Of a DNA stretch of 64,000 bases, positions 44,541-53,593 are shown piece by piece. The notes under the pieces are model-generated. The model had not been told where the DNA came from. It saw only the letters and a list, made by a program, of their open reading frames with translations, and did no database searches. This DNA comes from Peptoniphilus_A sp001811425. Lineage in GTDB: Bacteria > Bacillota > Clostridia > Tissierellales > Peptoniphilaceae. A program made the position numbers and the translations under genes. The stretch's first letter is position 1. The number at the start of each line of letters is the position of its first letter. Location of the stretch: assembly GCF_001811425.1 (NCBI RefSeq), contig NZ_KV804738.1, forward strand, positions 18,817 to 82,816, read 5' to 3'.

Positions 44541-45023
44541 ATGTCAGAAAATAAAAAAATCGCCATTCAAGAAACTTATGGCGAAAGATTTCAATATTGT
44601 TGGGGTTGCGGTCCTAAAAATCACGAGGGTATGCATTTAAAATCTTATCCATCAGAAGATGGAAGTGAGTGCATAGCAAAGCTTACTCCTGATTCAGTTT
44701 ACACTGGTGGCGTTCCTAAGAATCTTTTTGGTGGAATGATTGCCATGCTTTTCGACTGCCATGGAACTGCATCTGCTGCCTGGTTTAAACACCACGACCT
44801 AGGTCATGACCTAACTGAAGACACAGTAATCGGTCGCTTCATCACTGCAAGACTTGAAGTTGATTTTAAAAAGCCAACTCCAATGGATACTGAAATTACA
44901 ATTACTGCCACTGCTGAAGAAATTGGCGAAAGAAAAGTTATCGTAAACATGGTAATGGAAGCTGATGGGGAAGTTCGTGCAAAGGCAAAGATGGTTGCCG
45001 TTGGTGTAAAGGACAATATGTAA
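44541..45023 (+). CDS. Hotdog-fold thioesterase (PaaI-like)
   Basis: 160 residues with the 4HBT/hotdog fold: a CWGCG-containing N-terminus, NLFGGMIAMLFDCHGTASAAW (the active helix with its Asp), and the beta strands GRFITARLEVDFKKPTPMDTEI. Probably hydrolyses acyl-CoA. ATG follows AAAGGGGGAT. A terminator follows the stop. Confidence 0.86.
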   Translation: MSENKKIAIQETYGERFQYCWGCGPKNHEGMHLKSYPSEDGSECIAKLTPDSVYTGGVPKNLFGGMIAMLFDCHGTASAAWFKHHDLGHDLTEDTVIGRFITARLEVDFKKPTPMDTEITITATAEEIGERKVIVNMVMEADGEVRAKAKMVAVGVKDNM

Positions 45024-45031
45024 TTTTTTAA

Positions 45032-45057
45032 AGAGACTTTAGAGGTCTCTTTTTTTC
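45032..45057 (+). terminator. Terminator after the thioesterase gene
   Basis: AGAGAC (45032-45037) pairs with GTCTCT (45045-45050), followed by seven T. Confidence 0.85.
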
Positions 45058-45133
45058 TATTAATTTTTATAATTTTCCCGGCAAAAATGATAAAATGAAG
45101 AGAAAATAAATTGAAATTTTAGTAGGAGTTTTT

Positions 45134-46012
45134 ATGAGTTTAAAAAATAAAAAAATTGCATATATTTTTCTTTATCTTGCCTCCTTTGCTATAAGCTTTG
45201 GAATTTTAGTCTTAGTTAATAAAATTGAATTTGTTCCAATAGCGAATAATCTCCTCCTAGGATTTGGTTTTTTACTTTTTATTGGTCTTCAAATTTTTTC
45301 TATCTACAAGTTTACAAAATTAAAAATTAATAAGTACAGTAAAATATTTATCTTCATCCTAATTCTAATTATAGGAGGAATTTTTGCCTTTTATATATTT
45401 TTAGCCTCTGTCTTTTCGGGCAAAGAAGAGAATCGAAGTTTAATTTATGATGGCGAAAAATATTATATTTTAAATGTGGGCTGGATGGATCCTCTTTATG
45501 AAGTCTACAGAAAAAATTTCATCACCATGGATAAGTTAGATAAAGAAAGGCTTGGCGAGATTTTTTCTGATTTGAGTAAAGTTAAAGATGAGGACCAGAG
45601 AGAAATTTTAAAATTTTTAATTTATGGAAGGGAAAATTTTACAAAAGAAGAAAAAGAAGAAGATAATCACCATGTAAAGGAAAATCATCAAGTAGAAGAA
45701 AAACCTGAAGAAAAAAATCTAGCAGAAGATAAAAATGAATTTTTAAAAAATTTTACAGCAGAAGACGCCATAAAAATAGAAAATTCAGACTATGGACTTC
45801 TTGAAGTAGACCATGCAGGGGCAAGGAGTCGCTGGTTCTTCGTAAAAATAAAAGGCGATGACATGAAATTTATTTCAGAATTAGAAGAAACAAGTCCAGA
45901 AGTCAGTGTAAGAGTTGATGAAAATGGAATTATTTATTTAAAGTTTAGAGACATAAATAAAAATGAGACTAGCTATATTTCAAGAGACGGCGGCAGAACT
46001 TTTGAAAAATGA
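45134..46012 (+). CDS. Hypothetical membrane protein
   Basis: 292 residues. Three N-terminal membrane helices (about 10-100) are followed by a soluble domain with an acidic, low-complexity linker (KEEKEEDNHHVKENHQVEE) and a C-terminal beta-rich segment (SRWFFVKIKGDDMKFISEL, YLKFRDINKNETSYISRDGG). Not recognised. RBS AGTAGGAG. Confidence 0.6.
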   Translation: MSLKNKKIAYIFLYLASFAISFGILVLVNKIEFVPIANNLLLGFGFLLFIGLQIFSIYKFTKLKINKYSKIFIFILILIIGGIFAFYIFLASVFSGKEENRSLIYDGEKYYILNVGWMDPLYEVYRKNFITMDKLDKERLGEIFSDLSKVKDEDQREILKFLIYGRENFTKEEKEEDNHHVKENHQVEEKPEEKNLAEDKNEFLKNFTAEDAIKIENSDYGLLEVDHAGARSRWFFVKIKGDDMKFISELEETSPEVSVRVDENGIIYLKFRDINKNETSYISRDGGRTFEK

Positions 46013-46021
46013 GGAGAAAAT

Positions 46022-46402
46022 ATGGAATTTATTCTTGGTATTATTGCAATATTTTTTGCGATTAAAAATATAATAGCTTGGACTCATGGAAAGGATCCAC
46101 AAAAGTATAGATTTTTGAGCCTTGCCTTTACATCTCTTACAATTTTTTTTTTNNNNNNNNNNNNNNNNNNNNNNNNNNNNNNNNNNNNNNNNNNNNNNNN
46201 NNNNNNNNNNNNNNNNNNNNNNNNNNNNNNNNNNNNNNNNNNNNNNNNNNNNTTTTTTTTTTATTATATGGGAGCGGAGTTTCTATCAAAAGGAGATATA
46301 GCGGGCGCTTTAGATGTTGTTCCTACAATATCAGAAATTTTATTCTTTTCCACAATTGCTTCAATAATAATAAATGGAATTACGCTTTTTAAGATAAAGT
46401 AA
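46022..46402 (+). CDS. Small membrane protein interrupted by an assembly gap
   Basis: The frame opens at 46022 and closes at 46402, but 100 N (46153-46252) lie inside it, flanked by runs of ten T on both sides. The N-terminus (FILGIIAIFFAIKNII) and C-terminus (ILFFSTIASIIINGITLF) are hydrophobic. Whether the two ends belong to one gene depends on the true gap length. Confidence 0.45.
   Translation: MEFILGIIAIFFAIKNIIAWTHGKDPQKYRFLSLAFTSLTIFFXXXXXXXXXXXXXXXXXXXXXXXXXXXXXXXXXXFFFYYMGAEFLSKGDIAGALDVVPTISEILFFSTIASIIINGITLFKIK
46153..46252. other. Assembly gap of 100 N
   Basis: Exactly 100 N flanked by poly-T. The round number suggests a placeholder length, so coordinates downstream may be off relative to the real chromosome. 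Confidence 0.97.
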
Positions 46403-46502
46403 AGTGAAAACTTTGAAAATTTTGCGGACTTTTTTATTTATTTTAAAGAGAATTTACAATATGATGATATAATGATAGGACTAAGGATTTCGGAGGTTTA
46501 TT

Positions 46503-47726
46503 TTGAAGAAAAAAGAAATTTCCACAGCTATGCTATTTATAATTTTATTTGGCATTGTCAGTTTATTTTCCGACATGACCCATGAAGGTGCAGCTAGCAT
46601 TAGGGGAGCTTATCTTACTGTCCTTGGTGCATCAGCTGGGACAATTGGTTTTATATCAGGTCTTGGCGAGCTTGTGGGCTACTCCATGAGGTATGTCTTT
46701 GGGAAAATTACTGACAGGACAAAAAAATATTGGCCCATGGTAATTTTTGGCTACATCTTAGATATTTTGGCAGTGCCTGCTCTTGCTCTTGTTGGCGAAA
46801 AGGGTTGGATTGCGGCATCCCTTCTCTTGGTTGTGCAAAGAATGGGCAAGGCTATAAAGAAGCCTGCCAAGGACACTATTATGTCCTTTGCTGCCTCCCA
46901 AGAGGGCGTGGGTAAGTCCTTTGGAATACAAGAGATGCTAGATCAAATTGGTGCCTTTCTTGGTCCAGTCATGCTCTACCTAGTTATGTTATTTAAGACA
47001 GAGGGCAGCACCTTTGACATCTATAGAACTTGCTTTGCCTTTTTGGCTATTCCTGGTTTTATTACAATTCTTCTCTTGTTTTATACCAAGATGAAATTTC
47101 CAAACCCAGAGCACTTTGAGCCTGAGTCAAAAAAAGAAGAGGCCTTCCACATGAAGAAGTCCTTTATATATTACATTGCAGGTATTTCCTTCTTTGCCTT
47201 TGGCTTTATTGACTACTCAATAATAATTATGCACATAACGAGAAATTACACGGCTGTGGCGGGAAGCCTTCAAGAGACATCTGCTATTATAAATTCTGGT
47301 TCCATTCCACTTCTCTATGCAGGGGCCATGCTGGTGGATGCTATAGCGGCACTGATTTTCGGCCACATTTACGACAAAAATGGAGTGAAGGCACTTGTCA
47401 TCTCCACAATAATTTCTGCTCCCTTCTCTCTATTTATCTTTGGCTTTAAGAGCCTACCAGCACTATACCTTGGACTTGTCCTTTGGGGCATAGGAATGGG
47501 TGCCCAGGAATCAATTTTAAAGGCGGCAGTGACTTCCATGGTGCCAAAGAAAAACAGGGCAACGGGCTACGGAATTTTTGAATGTTCCTTTGGATTTTTT
47601 TGGTTCTTGGGGTCTTGGCTACTGGGAGTTATGTATAGCATCTCCCTAGCAGCTATGATAATTATTTCTATAGCTGCGCAACTTCTTGCTATTCCACTAT
47701 ACTTAAAGGTTGCAAGGGTAAAATAA
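46503..47726 (+). CDS. Major facilitator superfamily transporter
   Basis: 407 residues with about 12 membrane helices. Start is TTG behind CGGAGG. The motif A-like loop FGKITDRTKKYWP lies between helices 2 and 3, and a long central loop separates the halves. The sequence resembles the YfkF/YcaD group of uncharacterised MFS exporters. Substrate unknown. Confidence 0.88.
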   Translation: MKKKEISTAMLFIILFGIVSLFSDMTHEGAASIRGAYLTVLGASAGTIGFISGLGELVGYSMRYVFGKITDRTKKYWPMVIFGYILDILAVPALALVGEKGWIAASLLLVVQRMGKAIKKPAKDTIMSFAASQEGVGKSFGIQEMLDQIGAFLGPVMLYLVMLFKTEGSTFDIYRTCFAFLAIPGFITILLLFYTKMKFPNPEHFEPESKKEEAFHMKKSFIYYIAGISFFAFGFIDYSIIIMHITRNYTAVAGSLQETSAIINSGSIPLLYAGAMLVDAIAALIFGHIYDKNGVKALVISTIISAPFSLFIFGFKSLPALYLGLVLWGIGMGAQESILKAAVTSMVPKKNRATGYGIFECSFGFFWFLGSWLLGVMYSISLAAMIIISIAAQLLAIPLYLKVARVK

Positions 47727-47727
47727 A

Positions 47728-47747
47728 GGCGGTCTCCGTCTTTTTTT
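47728..47747 (+). terminator. Terminator after the MFS gene
   Basis: GGCGG (47728-47732) pairs with CCGTC (47736-47740) through a 3-nt loop and one G-U pair, followed by seven T. Confidence 0.6.
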
Positions 47748-47860
47748 ATTGCATAAATTTCTCAAAAAACTTTAAGGAAAATTTACAATTTTTTTACTTT
47801 TCCTTTAAAAAAAGGCAATTATATTGTAAGATTAAGTTGAGTAAAAAATTGGGAGGATTT

Positions 47861-49459
47861 ATGTCAATTAATTATTTTATCGAACTATTGGGAGGGCTTG
47901 CTCTCTTCCTCTACGGCATGGAAATGATGAGCAGCGGCCTCGAGCTAGTTGCAGGTGACAGACTACGCGTTGTAATCGAAAAAATGACATCGAGTTTTTT
48001 TAAATCAATACTCGTTGGTACTTTCGTAACTGCCATAATCCAGTCATCTTCTGCGACAACAGTTATGGTTGTGGGTTTTGTAAATGCTGGACTCATGACA
48101 ATTTATCAAGCAGTTGGAATAATTATGGGGGCAAATATTGGTACAACAATAACTGGTCAATTAGTTGCCTTAAACATTTCCACTATTGCACCTATAATTG
48201 CATTTGTAGGATTTTTGCTAAATACTTTTTCTAAAAATAAAAGGAAGAGGTATATTGGTCAAGCTATAATTGGACTTGGATTTTTGTTTATGGGAATGCA
48301 ATTTATGAGCGAATCCATGGAACCTCTTAGAGACTATCCTGGCTTTGTAACTCTCATGACAAAGTTTGACAACCCAATTCTTGGCGTACTTGCAGGTACA
48401 GCTATCACTGCAATACTCCAATCATCTTCTGCATCTCTTGGTATTTTGCAGGCCATTGCCAACCAAGGTGTAATGCCACTTCACTCAGCCATGTATATAA
48501 TCTTTGGATTTAACATTGGTACTTGTATTACATCTGTCTTGTCATCAGTTGGTTCATCTAAGAATGCCAAAAGAACAGCATTAGTCCACGTGCTCTTTAA
48601 CATTATTGGTACTATAATATTTGTAACTGTTTCCTTTATAGTTCCAATTGATAAAATAATAATTAGTTTTTCAAGAGACTTGCCGGCGGCACAAATTGCC
48701 AACTTGCACACTCTATTTAACGTTGCAACATCAATACTTTTGTTCCCATTCTCAAGAAAGCTCGCAGATTTGTCCTTCAAGATCATTCCTGGTATCGACA
48801 AGGAACAAGAAGAGATGTCTCTACAATATATCAACAAAAATATTGTCAAGGACGCGCCAGCTACCTTTACTGATGTGAAGGCAGAAATTAGAAGAATGCT
48901 TGAAATAGTAAGTCAAAACTATGAAAATTCAGTTAGCCTCTTGAAGAATTTTGACGAAGAAAAATACGATGAAATATTTAGGCGTGAAGAAGTAATAAAT
49001 TATTTAAACAAAGAAATTTCCGCCTTTATAATCGACTCCCTAGGCCTTGCCATGAATGAGCAAACTTCTGCAAACTTTGCAGCCTACCTTAGAATTTCAA
49101 GGGACATGGAAAGAATTGGAGACCACTCCAAAAACATTGCCGAAGTTGCAAAATTAAAGGAAGACCAAAGTCTTGCCTTTACAGATAAAACCTTTGAAGA
49201 ATTAAAAGAAATAAATGAAGTAATTGAAAAGATGTTTTCTTCAGCCCTTGGCGAATTAGACAAGGACGAAAGAGTTGCCTTTATGAGATCCTCAAATGAA
49301 TTAGTTCAAAAAGATGCTACACAATTTAGAAACAATCACATGCTTAGAATGAGAGAAAAAATCTGTGACCCTGAAAGTGGACTTCTCTACGAAAAGACGC
49401 TGGCAGCCATGGAAAGAATTTCATCCTACATTTCTAATGCGGGAAAACTTGCCATATAA
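47861..49459 (+). CDS. Na/Pi cotransporter with C-terminal PhoU-like domain
   Basis: 532 residues. ATG 47861 behind GGGAGG. The two inverted Na_Pi_cotrans repeats show the QSSSA signatures (IIQSSSATTVMVVGFVNAG and ILQSSSASLGILQAIANQG), with about eight membrane helices to residue 310. The C-terminal 200 residues are helical PhoU-like (SRDMERIGDHSKNIAEVAKL). It imports phosphate with sodium, or regulates phosphate uptake. Followed by a clear terminator. Confidence 0.93.
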   Translation: MSINYFIELLGGLALFLYGMEMMSSGLELVAGDRLRVVIEKMTSSFFKSILVGTFVTAIIQSSSATTVMVVGFVNAGLMTIYQAVGIIMGANIGTTITGQLVALNISTIAPIIAFVGFLLNTFSKNKRKRYIGQAIIGLGFLFMGMQFMSESMEPLRDYPGFVTLMTKFDNPILGVLAGTAITAILQSSSASLGILQAIANQGVMPLHSAMYIIFGFNIGTCITSVLSSVGSSKNAKRTALVHVLFNIIGTIIFVTVSFIVPIDKIIISFSRDLPAAQIANLHTLFNVATSILLFPFSRKLADLSFKIIPGIDKEQEEMSLQYINKNIVKDAPATFTDVKAEIRRMLEIVSQNYENSVSLLKNFDEEKYDEIFRREEVINYLNKEISAFIIDSLGLAMNEQTSANFAAYLRISRDMERIGDHSKNIAEVAKLKEDQSLAFTDKTFEELKEINEVIEKMFSSALGELDKDERVAFMRSSNELVQKDATQFRNNHMLRMREKICDPESGLLYEKTLAAMERISSYISNAGKLAI

Positions 49460-49468
49460 TATTTTAAG

Positions 49469-49494
49469 ATCTGCTCTTTGGGGCAGATTTTTTT
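49469..49494 (+). terminator. Terminator after the Na/Pi cotransporter
   Basis: ATCTGC (49469-49474) pairs with GCAGAT (49483-49488), followed by six or more T. Confidence 0.85.
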
Positions 49495-49625
49495 ATGCCT
49501 TTTTAGGAAAGCTTTAGAAGCTTTGACCTTTAGAAAATTTATATGGCAAAAAATTTTTTGAGCCTATAGATTTTCATAAAAATTTTTTATGTCCCACAAT
49601 GGGTATATGTAAGATGGAGGAAGTA

Positions 49626-50216
49626 ATGGAAAAAAATAGAATTGCAGACTTAAATAAATATATAGAAAAAAACTATCCCAAGGCAATTTTTATGGAGTCA
49701 AGTGAAATAGAACTCCCAAACTTTTTGCAGAGAGACTTTCAAGGGGCAGATAACAATTGCACCCTTGCCAGCCTTACGAGAATTATAAATTATTATTTTA
49801 AGGACTTGGACAAGTTTGAAATTTATGGGGAAATTTTTGAAATCGCAAGGAGAAATGGCTACTTCAAAGAAATTGGAACCCTACCCTTTTTTATTTCTCG
49901 CATAGCCAATACTTATTTTAAGAAAAATAAGATGAAGATAAAGGCGAGAGGCATCTACCTGGGAAATTTTTATTCTCATGTAAAAGAGGAGATAGACAAA
50001 TTTCATCCAGTCCTCATGAACCTGGCCACTGGCTACTACAAAAATCACTCCCTAGTTATTTTTGGCTACTCACTTTATGAATTTAGGGGAATGAAGATAA
50101 AAATCCTTCATGTCTATGACGGTTGGAACAAGACTCCTTCCTACATAGACTACAGCGACCTCAAGGGCTTTATGAATTTTCCAATTTTTTCTTACAATAT
50201 TTTTAACATTGACTAA
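49626..50216 (+). CDS. C39-like cysteine peptidase-fold protein
   Basis: 196 residues, ATG 49626 behind GGAGGAAG. The pattern ADNNCTLASLTRIINYYF (Cys nucleophile region), KNHSLVIFGYSLYE (His) and VYDGWN (Asp) matches the papain-like C39 family. No signal peptide or membrane segment is present, so it would act in the cytoplasm. The substrate is unknown. Confidence 0.75.
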   Translation: MEKNRIADLNKYIEKNYPKAIFMESSEIELPNFLQRDFQGADNNCTLASLTRIINYYFKDLDKFEIYGEIFEIARRNGYFKEIGTLPFFISRIANTYFKKNKMKIKARGIYLGNFYSHVKEEIDKFHPVLMNLATGYYKNHSLVIFGYSLYEFRGMKIKILHVYDGWNKTPSYIDYSDLKGFMNFPIFSYNIFNID

Positions 50217-50262
50217 TTTTGTCAAATATAATAGAGTTTAGGTCTAGAGAAAAGGTGATGTT

Positions 50263-50964
50263 ATGGAGAAATCTTATTTAAAATTTTTAGTTTCAGAACT
50301 GCTTTTTGTAAAGGAAGACACAATAATAAATTTGATCCCCAAGACTTACGAGAGATACGGAGAAATTTTTGGCGACCTAGAAAATTTTGTGGACACTTTA
50401 AATTTAAATATAAGAAAAGTCAGGAGAAACATAAAATTATTGGACAAATTTTCTCCTGAAGATGCAAAAAGAAAGGCTGAAGAAGAATTTGAGAGAGAGT
50501 TTAAAGAACTTGAAGAGGAAAATAAAAATAAGTACGCAAAAGATGAGGGACCTGTAATTTCTGACGAAAAGAGAAAGGAAATTGAGGACATCTTTAGGGA
50601 AGTTATCTTTTATTACAGCCCAAGCCTAAATGATTTTCCAACCGAGGAATTTGAAAGGGCAGAGGAACTTTTTAAAAACTGCGACAAGGATGGTCTTTTA
50701 GAATTTTTAAAGAGAGATAGGCCAAGAGAGCTCGATATAAGTAGTGAGAACTTGCAATATATGAGAGAGGACCTAGAAATAGAAATCTCCATGATCTTTG
50801 ACAGGTTTCCCCTTAACCAACTTGATATGCTTGATGACAAGGAGGCAATAGACTTTAACCTAAAGAGGCTAAAGGGCGTCTACGAAGAGTACCAAGAGAT
50901 CTACGGAGGTCTTGGCGAAGAATTAAATATAAAAATTGCAGAAAAATATTTACCCCGTAATTAA
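50263..50964 (+). CDS. Hypothetical helical acidic protein
   Basis: 233 residues, rich in Glu/Lys and predicted all-helical with coiled-coil segments (about 65-110). No domain recognised, although a J-domain-like helix pair cannot be excluded. Its stop codon lies in the loop of the terminator hairpin at 50953-50971. Confidence 0.6.
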   Translation: MEKSYLKFLVSELLFVKEDTIINLIPKTYERYGEIFGDLENFVDTLNLNIRKVRRNIKLLDKFSPEDAKRKAEEEFEREFKELEEENKNKYAKDEGPVISDEKRKEIEDIFREVIFYYSPSLNDFPTEEFERAEELFKNCDKDGLLEFLKRDRPRELDISSENLQYMREDLEIEISMIFDRFPLNQLDMLDDKEAIDFNLKRLKGVYEEYQEIYGGLGEELNIKIAEKYLPRN

Positions 50965-50978
50965 TACGGGGCATTTTT
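50953..50978 (+). terminator. Terminator overlapping the end of the hypothetical gene
   Basis: CCCCGTA (50953-50959) pairs with TACGGGG (50965-50971), followed by CATTTTT. The gene's final codons form part of the stem. Confidence 0.85.
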
Positions 50979-51500
50979 CTATTTTCTTGAACTTTTTAAA
51001 ATTTCACGGGTAATTTTTATTGCAAGCCTTCCTGCTATAAGGCCCAGGATCAGTCCTGCGATTATATCACTGGGATAATGCACGAAGAGATACATCCTGG
51101 AGAAGGCAATGAGTCCTGCCAAGATTAGGGCAAGGGCTCCTCTTTTTTTGTTGTAATAATAAATTACAGATGCAGCGGCAAAGGATGAGCCAGTGTGTCC
51201 CGATGGGAAGGAATATCCCATGGGCTCCCTTATTAAGATTGCCACATCATCTACTGTGAAGGGTCTCGGTCTCGCTATTATTGGCTTTAAAATCAAGAGA
51301 CCAAAGACAGAAAAAATAATAAGAGCTACTGCAAGGCTAAAGCCCTCTCTCTTCAATTTGTTATTATTTTGAAAGAGCAAAAATATTGCAGCAACAATCC
51401 AAATAAATCCTCCATTCCCAAGGCTAGTTATAAAGATCATAATATAATTTAGTATTGGAGAGTGGAGACCCTGTAGCGATTCTAAAAACTTTAATTCCAT
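50979..51500 (-). CDS. PAP2-family phosphatase
   Basis: 173 residues with five to six membrane helices and the three phosphatase motifs: KPIIARPRP (KxxxxxxRP), FPSGHTGSS (PSGH) and SRMYLFVHYPSD (SRxxxxxHxxxD). Likely dephosphorylates lipid phosphates such as undecaprenyl pyrophosphate or phosphatidic acid. It is 2 nt downstream of the LysR gene and probably cotranscribed. Confidence 0.92.
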   Translation of the reverse strand: MELKFLESLQGLHSPILNYIMIFITSLGNGGFIWIVAAIFLLFQNNNKLKREGFSLAVALIIFSVFGLLILKPIIARPRPFTVDDVAILIREPMGYSFPSGHTGSSFAAASVIYYYNKKRGALALILAGLIAFSRMYLFVHYPSDIIAGLILGLIAGRLAIKITREILKSSRK

Positions 51501-51502
51501 TA

Positions 51503-52375
51503 TTACTTATTATTAAATTTATGCTTTACAAAGCTTACAAAATTCTTCATGTCCTTTTTTAGGAAGGCGTCGTTGTGGTAGACCATGTAGTAAGTTCTCT
51601 TTATAGAGAGACCTCCTATCTTGTGCTTAACAACATCTTCGTCCTTAAAGGATGAAGATGCGCCAATGGAAAGAGCATCAGAATTTTTTACAATATTTAG
51701 AACCATGTCCTTGTTTTGGCAGATGAATTTTAAATCAATTGGTATGCCTTTTTCACGAAGGAAATTTAAAAGCATTTTTTTAGAATAATCATCTAAATCG
51801 CCAAGAACAAATTTTTTGTTTCTCAAATCTTCTGCGTCAAGCATTTCCTTGTCTTTGATTTCAGAATCCTTTGAGGAAATTATAAAAATTTCATCTTCAA
51901 AGAAGGACTCAGCAGAATTATCACAAATGCCAGCATCGCCATCTATTATGGCAAGATTTATAATGCCAGAATTTAATTTTTCAATTATTTTTTCGCGTGA
52001 ATCAACATATACTCTTAGGCTGACATCTTCTTTTTTCTTTTCATAATCGTCGATTATTTCAAGCAAAAATTGAGAGCTAAAGTTTGAACTCACACCAAGA
52101 TTTATGTTGTGAGCAGTAGATGAACTTTGCAAAAAAACAACAGTATCTTCAAATTGTTCCAAGATATTTAGGGCAAAATCATAAAGCCTTAAGCCAACAT
52201 CTGTTATGTATAACTTTTTTGAAATCCTATCGAACAATTTTACATTGTACTCGTTTTCTATTTGCGAAATTGCGTGGGAAACAGTTGGCTGCGAAATTTT
52301 TAAATTTTTTGCAGCGTTAGACATATTCTTTGCCCTAACAACTTCGATAAATATTTCCAAATCCCTTATAGTCAT
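51503..52375 (-). CDS. LysR-family transcriptional regulator
   Basis: 290 residues: an N-terminal winged helix (LEIFIEVVRAKNMSNAAKNLKISQPTVSHAISQIE) and a type-2 periplasmic-binding-like effector domain from about residue 90. The family usually controls a nearby gene, and the cotranscribed PAP2 gene is one candidate. RBS TTAAGGAGG precedes ATG 52375. Confidence 0.92.
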   Translation of the reverse strand: MTIRDLEIFIEVVRAKNMSNAAKNLKISQPTVSHAISQIENEYNVKLFDRISKKLYITDVGLRLYDFALNILEQFEDTVVFLQSSSTAHNINLGVSSNFSSQFLLEIIDDYEKKKEDVSLRVYVDSREKIIEKLNSGIINLAIIDGDAGICDNSAESFFEDEIFIISSKDSEIKDKEMLDAEDLRNKKFVLGDLDDYSKKMLLNFLREKGIPIDLKFICQNKDMVLNIVKNSDALSIGASSSFKDEDVVKHKIGGLSIKRTYYMVYHNDAFLKKDMKNFVSFVKHKFNNK

Positions 52376-52513
52376 ATTAACCTCCTTAAACTTATTCTAT
52401 TATTATTTTTAAGAAAAATCAAGATTTATAGTAAAAAGGTTATATTTTTATTTTTTAGTAAAGATTCTTCATTCTTGTTGATAAAGGAACTCATCAAGAA
52501 TAAAAAAGATTTG

Positions 52514-52548
52514 TAAAAAAATAGACAAAAGCCTTAAGCTTCTGTCTA
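52514..52548 (-). terminator. Terminator of the acyltransferase operon
   Basis: On the minus strand an AGACAGAAGC/GCTTTTGTCT stem with short loop is followed by seven U, directly after the SGNH gene stop. Confidence 0.75.
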
Positions 52549-53577
52549 TCACCATTTATTTATATCGTAGGTCTTAATGTCCTTAAGCCAATTTTTATCA
52601 TCAGCCAAATTTTCTTGGAAGACGCCCTCCTTTTTCATGTAGTCTATAAAAAATAAATTAAACTTTTCTGCGCCTACTACATTTAGGTGGTGTGGATCGT
52701 AAAAATCTTCCTTGGATAAATTCATCTGGTCGTTAAAGTCGTTGAAGTCGATAAAGCTTGCGCCCCTAGCCTCTATTTCCTTGGCAATTACTTTTATGTT
52801 GTCGCTATACAAGTCGTAATCGTAGATGGGAGTCTTGACGAAAAATAATTTCACTCCATTTCTCTCTGCCAGGTCAATTATTTCGTCAAGAGCAGCCATA
52901 TTAAAGGCAAAGTAAGTTTTTTCATCATAGGCATGAGCGGACTTCCTAAACTTATTTATCTCAGCTTCTTCATTATTTTTAAAGTTTTGGCTCTGACCCT
53001 TTAAGAGGACATAGCCCTTTAAGTAGTCATCATAGGAAGCCTTGTCAAAGTCGTAGTCCTCATCTTTTAATTCATCCCACCTGCTGTGGTAAGCCACAAG
53101 AGGAAGGATTGCCTGTGCCTTAAAGCCCTTGGGAACTTTTTTTGCAATCATTTCAATTTTATTTTTTGACATAGGCATGTAGTCTGAATAAGAATTTACC
53201 ACGCTGGAATCTTCTGTGATCCTATAAATTGCTGATTGAATGTCCACAAAGATGACACTTGGATTTTTTCTCTTAAGAGCATCTTTTACATAGGAGGCAG
53301 TGATCCTTAGGGGCTGACTTTGTGAGGCGAGGACATAGGATTTTACGCCGGTCTTTTCATAAATCACAAGGGGCTCAAAGGAGCAGTAGGAGTGACTTGT
53401 GCCAAAAAACATGGCATTGTAGTCTTCAGTCTCGTTAAAGAAGCCGCCAATTTTATTTCCCATGTCCCAAGGCTTAGCCAGGGACTTTCTCATGAAGAGA
53501 TTATTTAGCTCTAGGCTGCCGAAAATTATTAGGGCAATAAATATTATTGATTTTAAAATTTTTAGAAATTTTTTCAT
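52549..53577 (-). CDS. Membrane-anchored SGNH/DltD-like acyltransferase partner
   Basis: 342 residues starting at ATG 53577 behind AGGTGAT. One N-terminal membrane anchor (ILKSIIFIALIIFGSLEL) and an extracellular SGNH hydrolase-like domain with FFGTSHSYCSFEP (Ser in the first block) and YDPHHLN (Asp-His in the last). The gene follows the MBOAT gene by 16 nt, like DltB-DltD and AlgI-AlgJ pairs. The pair probably transfers acyl groups to a cell surface polymer. Confidence 0.82.
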   Translation of the reverse strand: MKKFLKILKSIIFIALIIFGSLELNNLFMRKSLAKPWDMGNKIGGFFNETEDYNAMFFGTSHSYCSFEPLVIYEKTGVKSYVLASQSQPLRITASYVKDALKRKNPSVIFVDIQSAIYRITEDSSVVNSYSDYMPMSKNKIEMIAKKVPKGFKAQAILPLVAYHSRWDELKDEDYDFDKASYDDYLKGYVLLKGQSQNFKNNEEAEINKFRKSAHAYDEKTYFAFNMAALDEIIDLAERNGVKLFFVKTPIYDYDLYSDNIKVIAKEIEARGASFIDFNDFNDQMNLSKEDFYDPHHLNVVGAEKFNLFFIDYMKKEGVFQENLADDKNWLKDIKTYDINKW

Positions 53578-53593
53578 TTTATCACCTACAAAA

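Noticed and set aside
46153..46252. Possible extra gene across the N run
   Set aside because: The bases are unknown, so nothing can be claimed beyond the gap itself.
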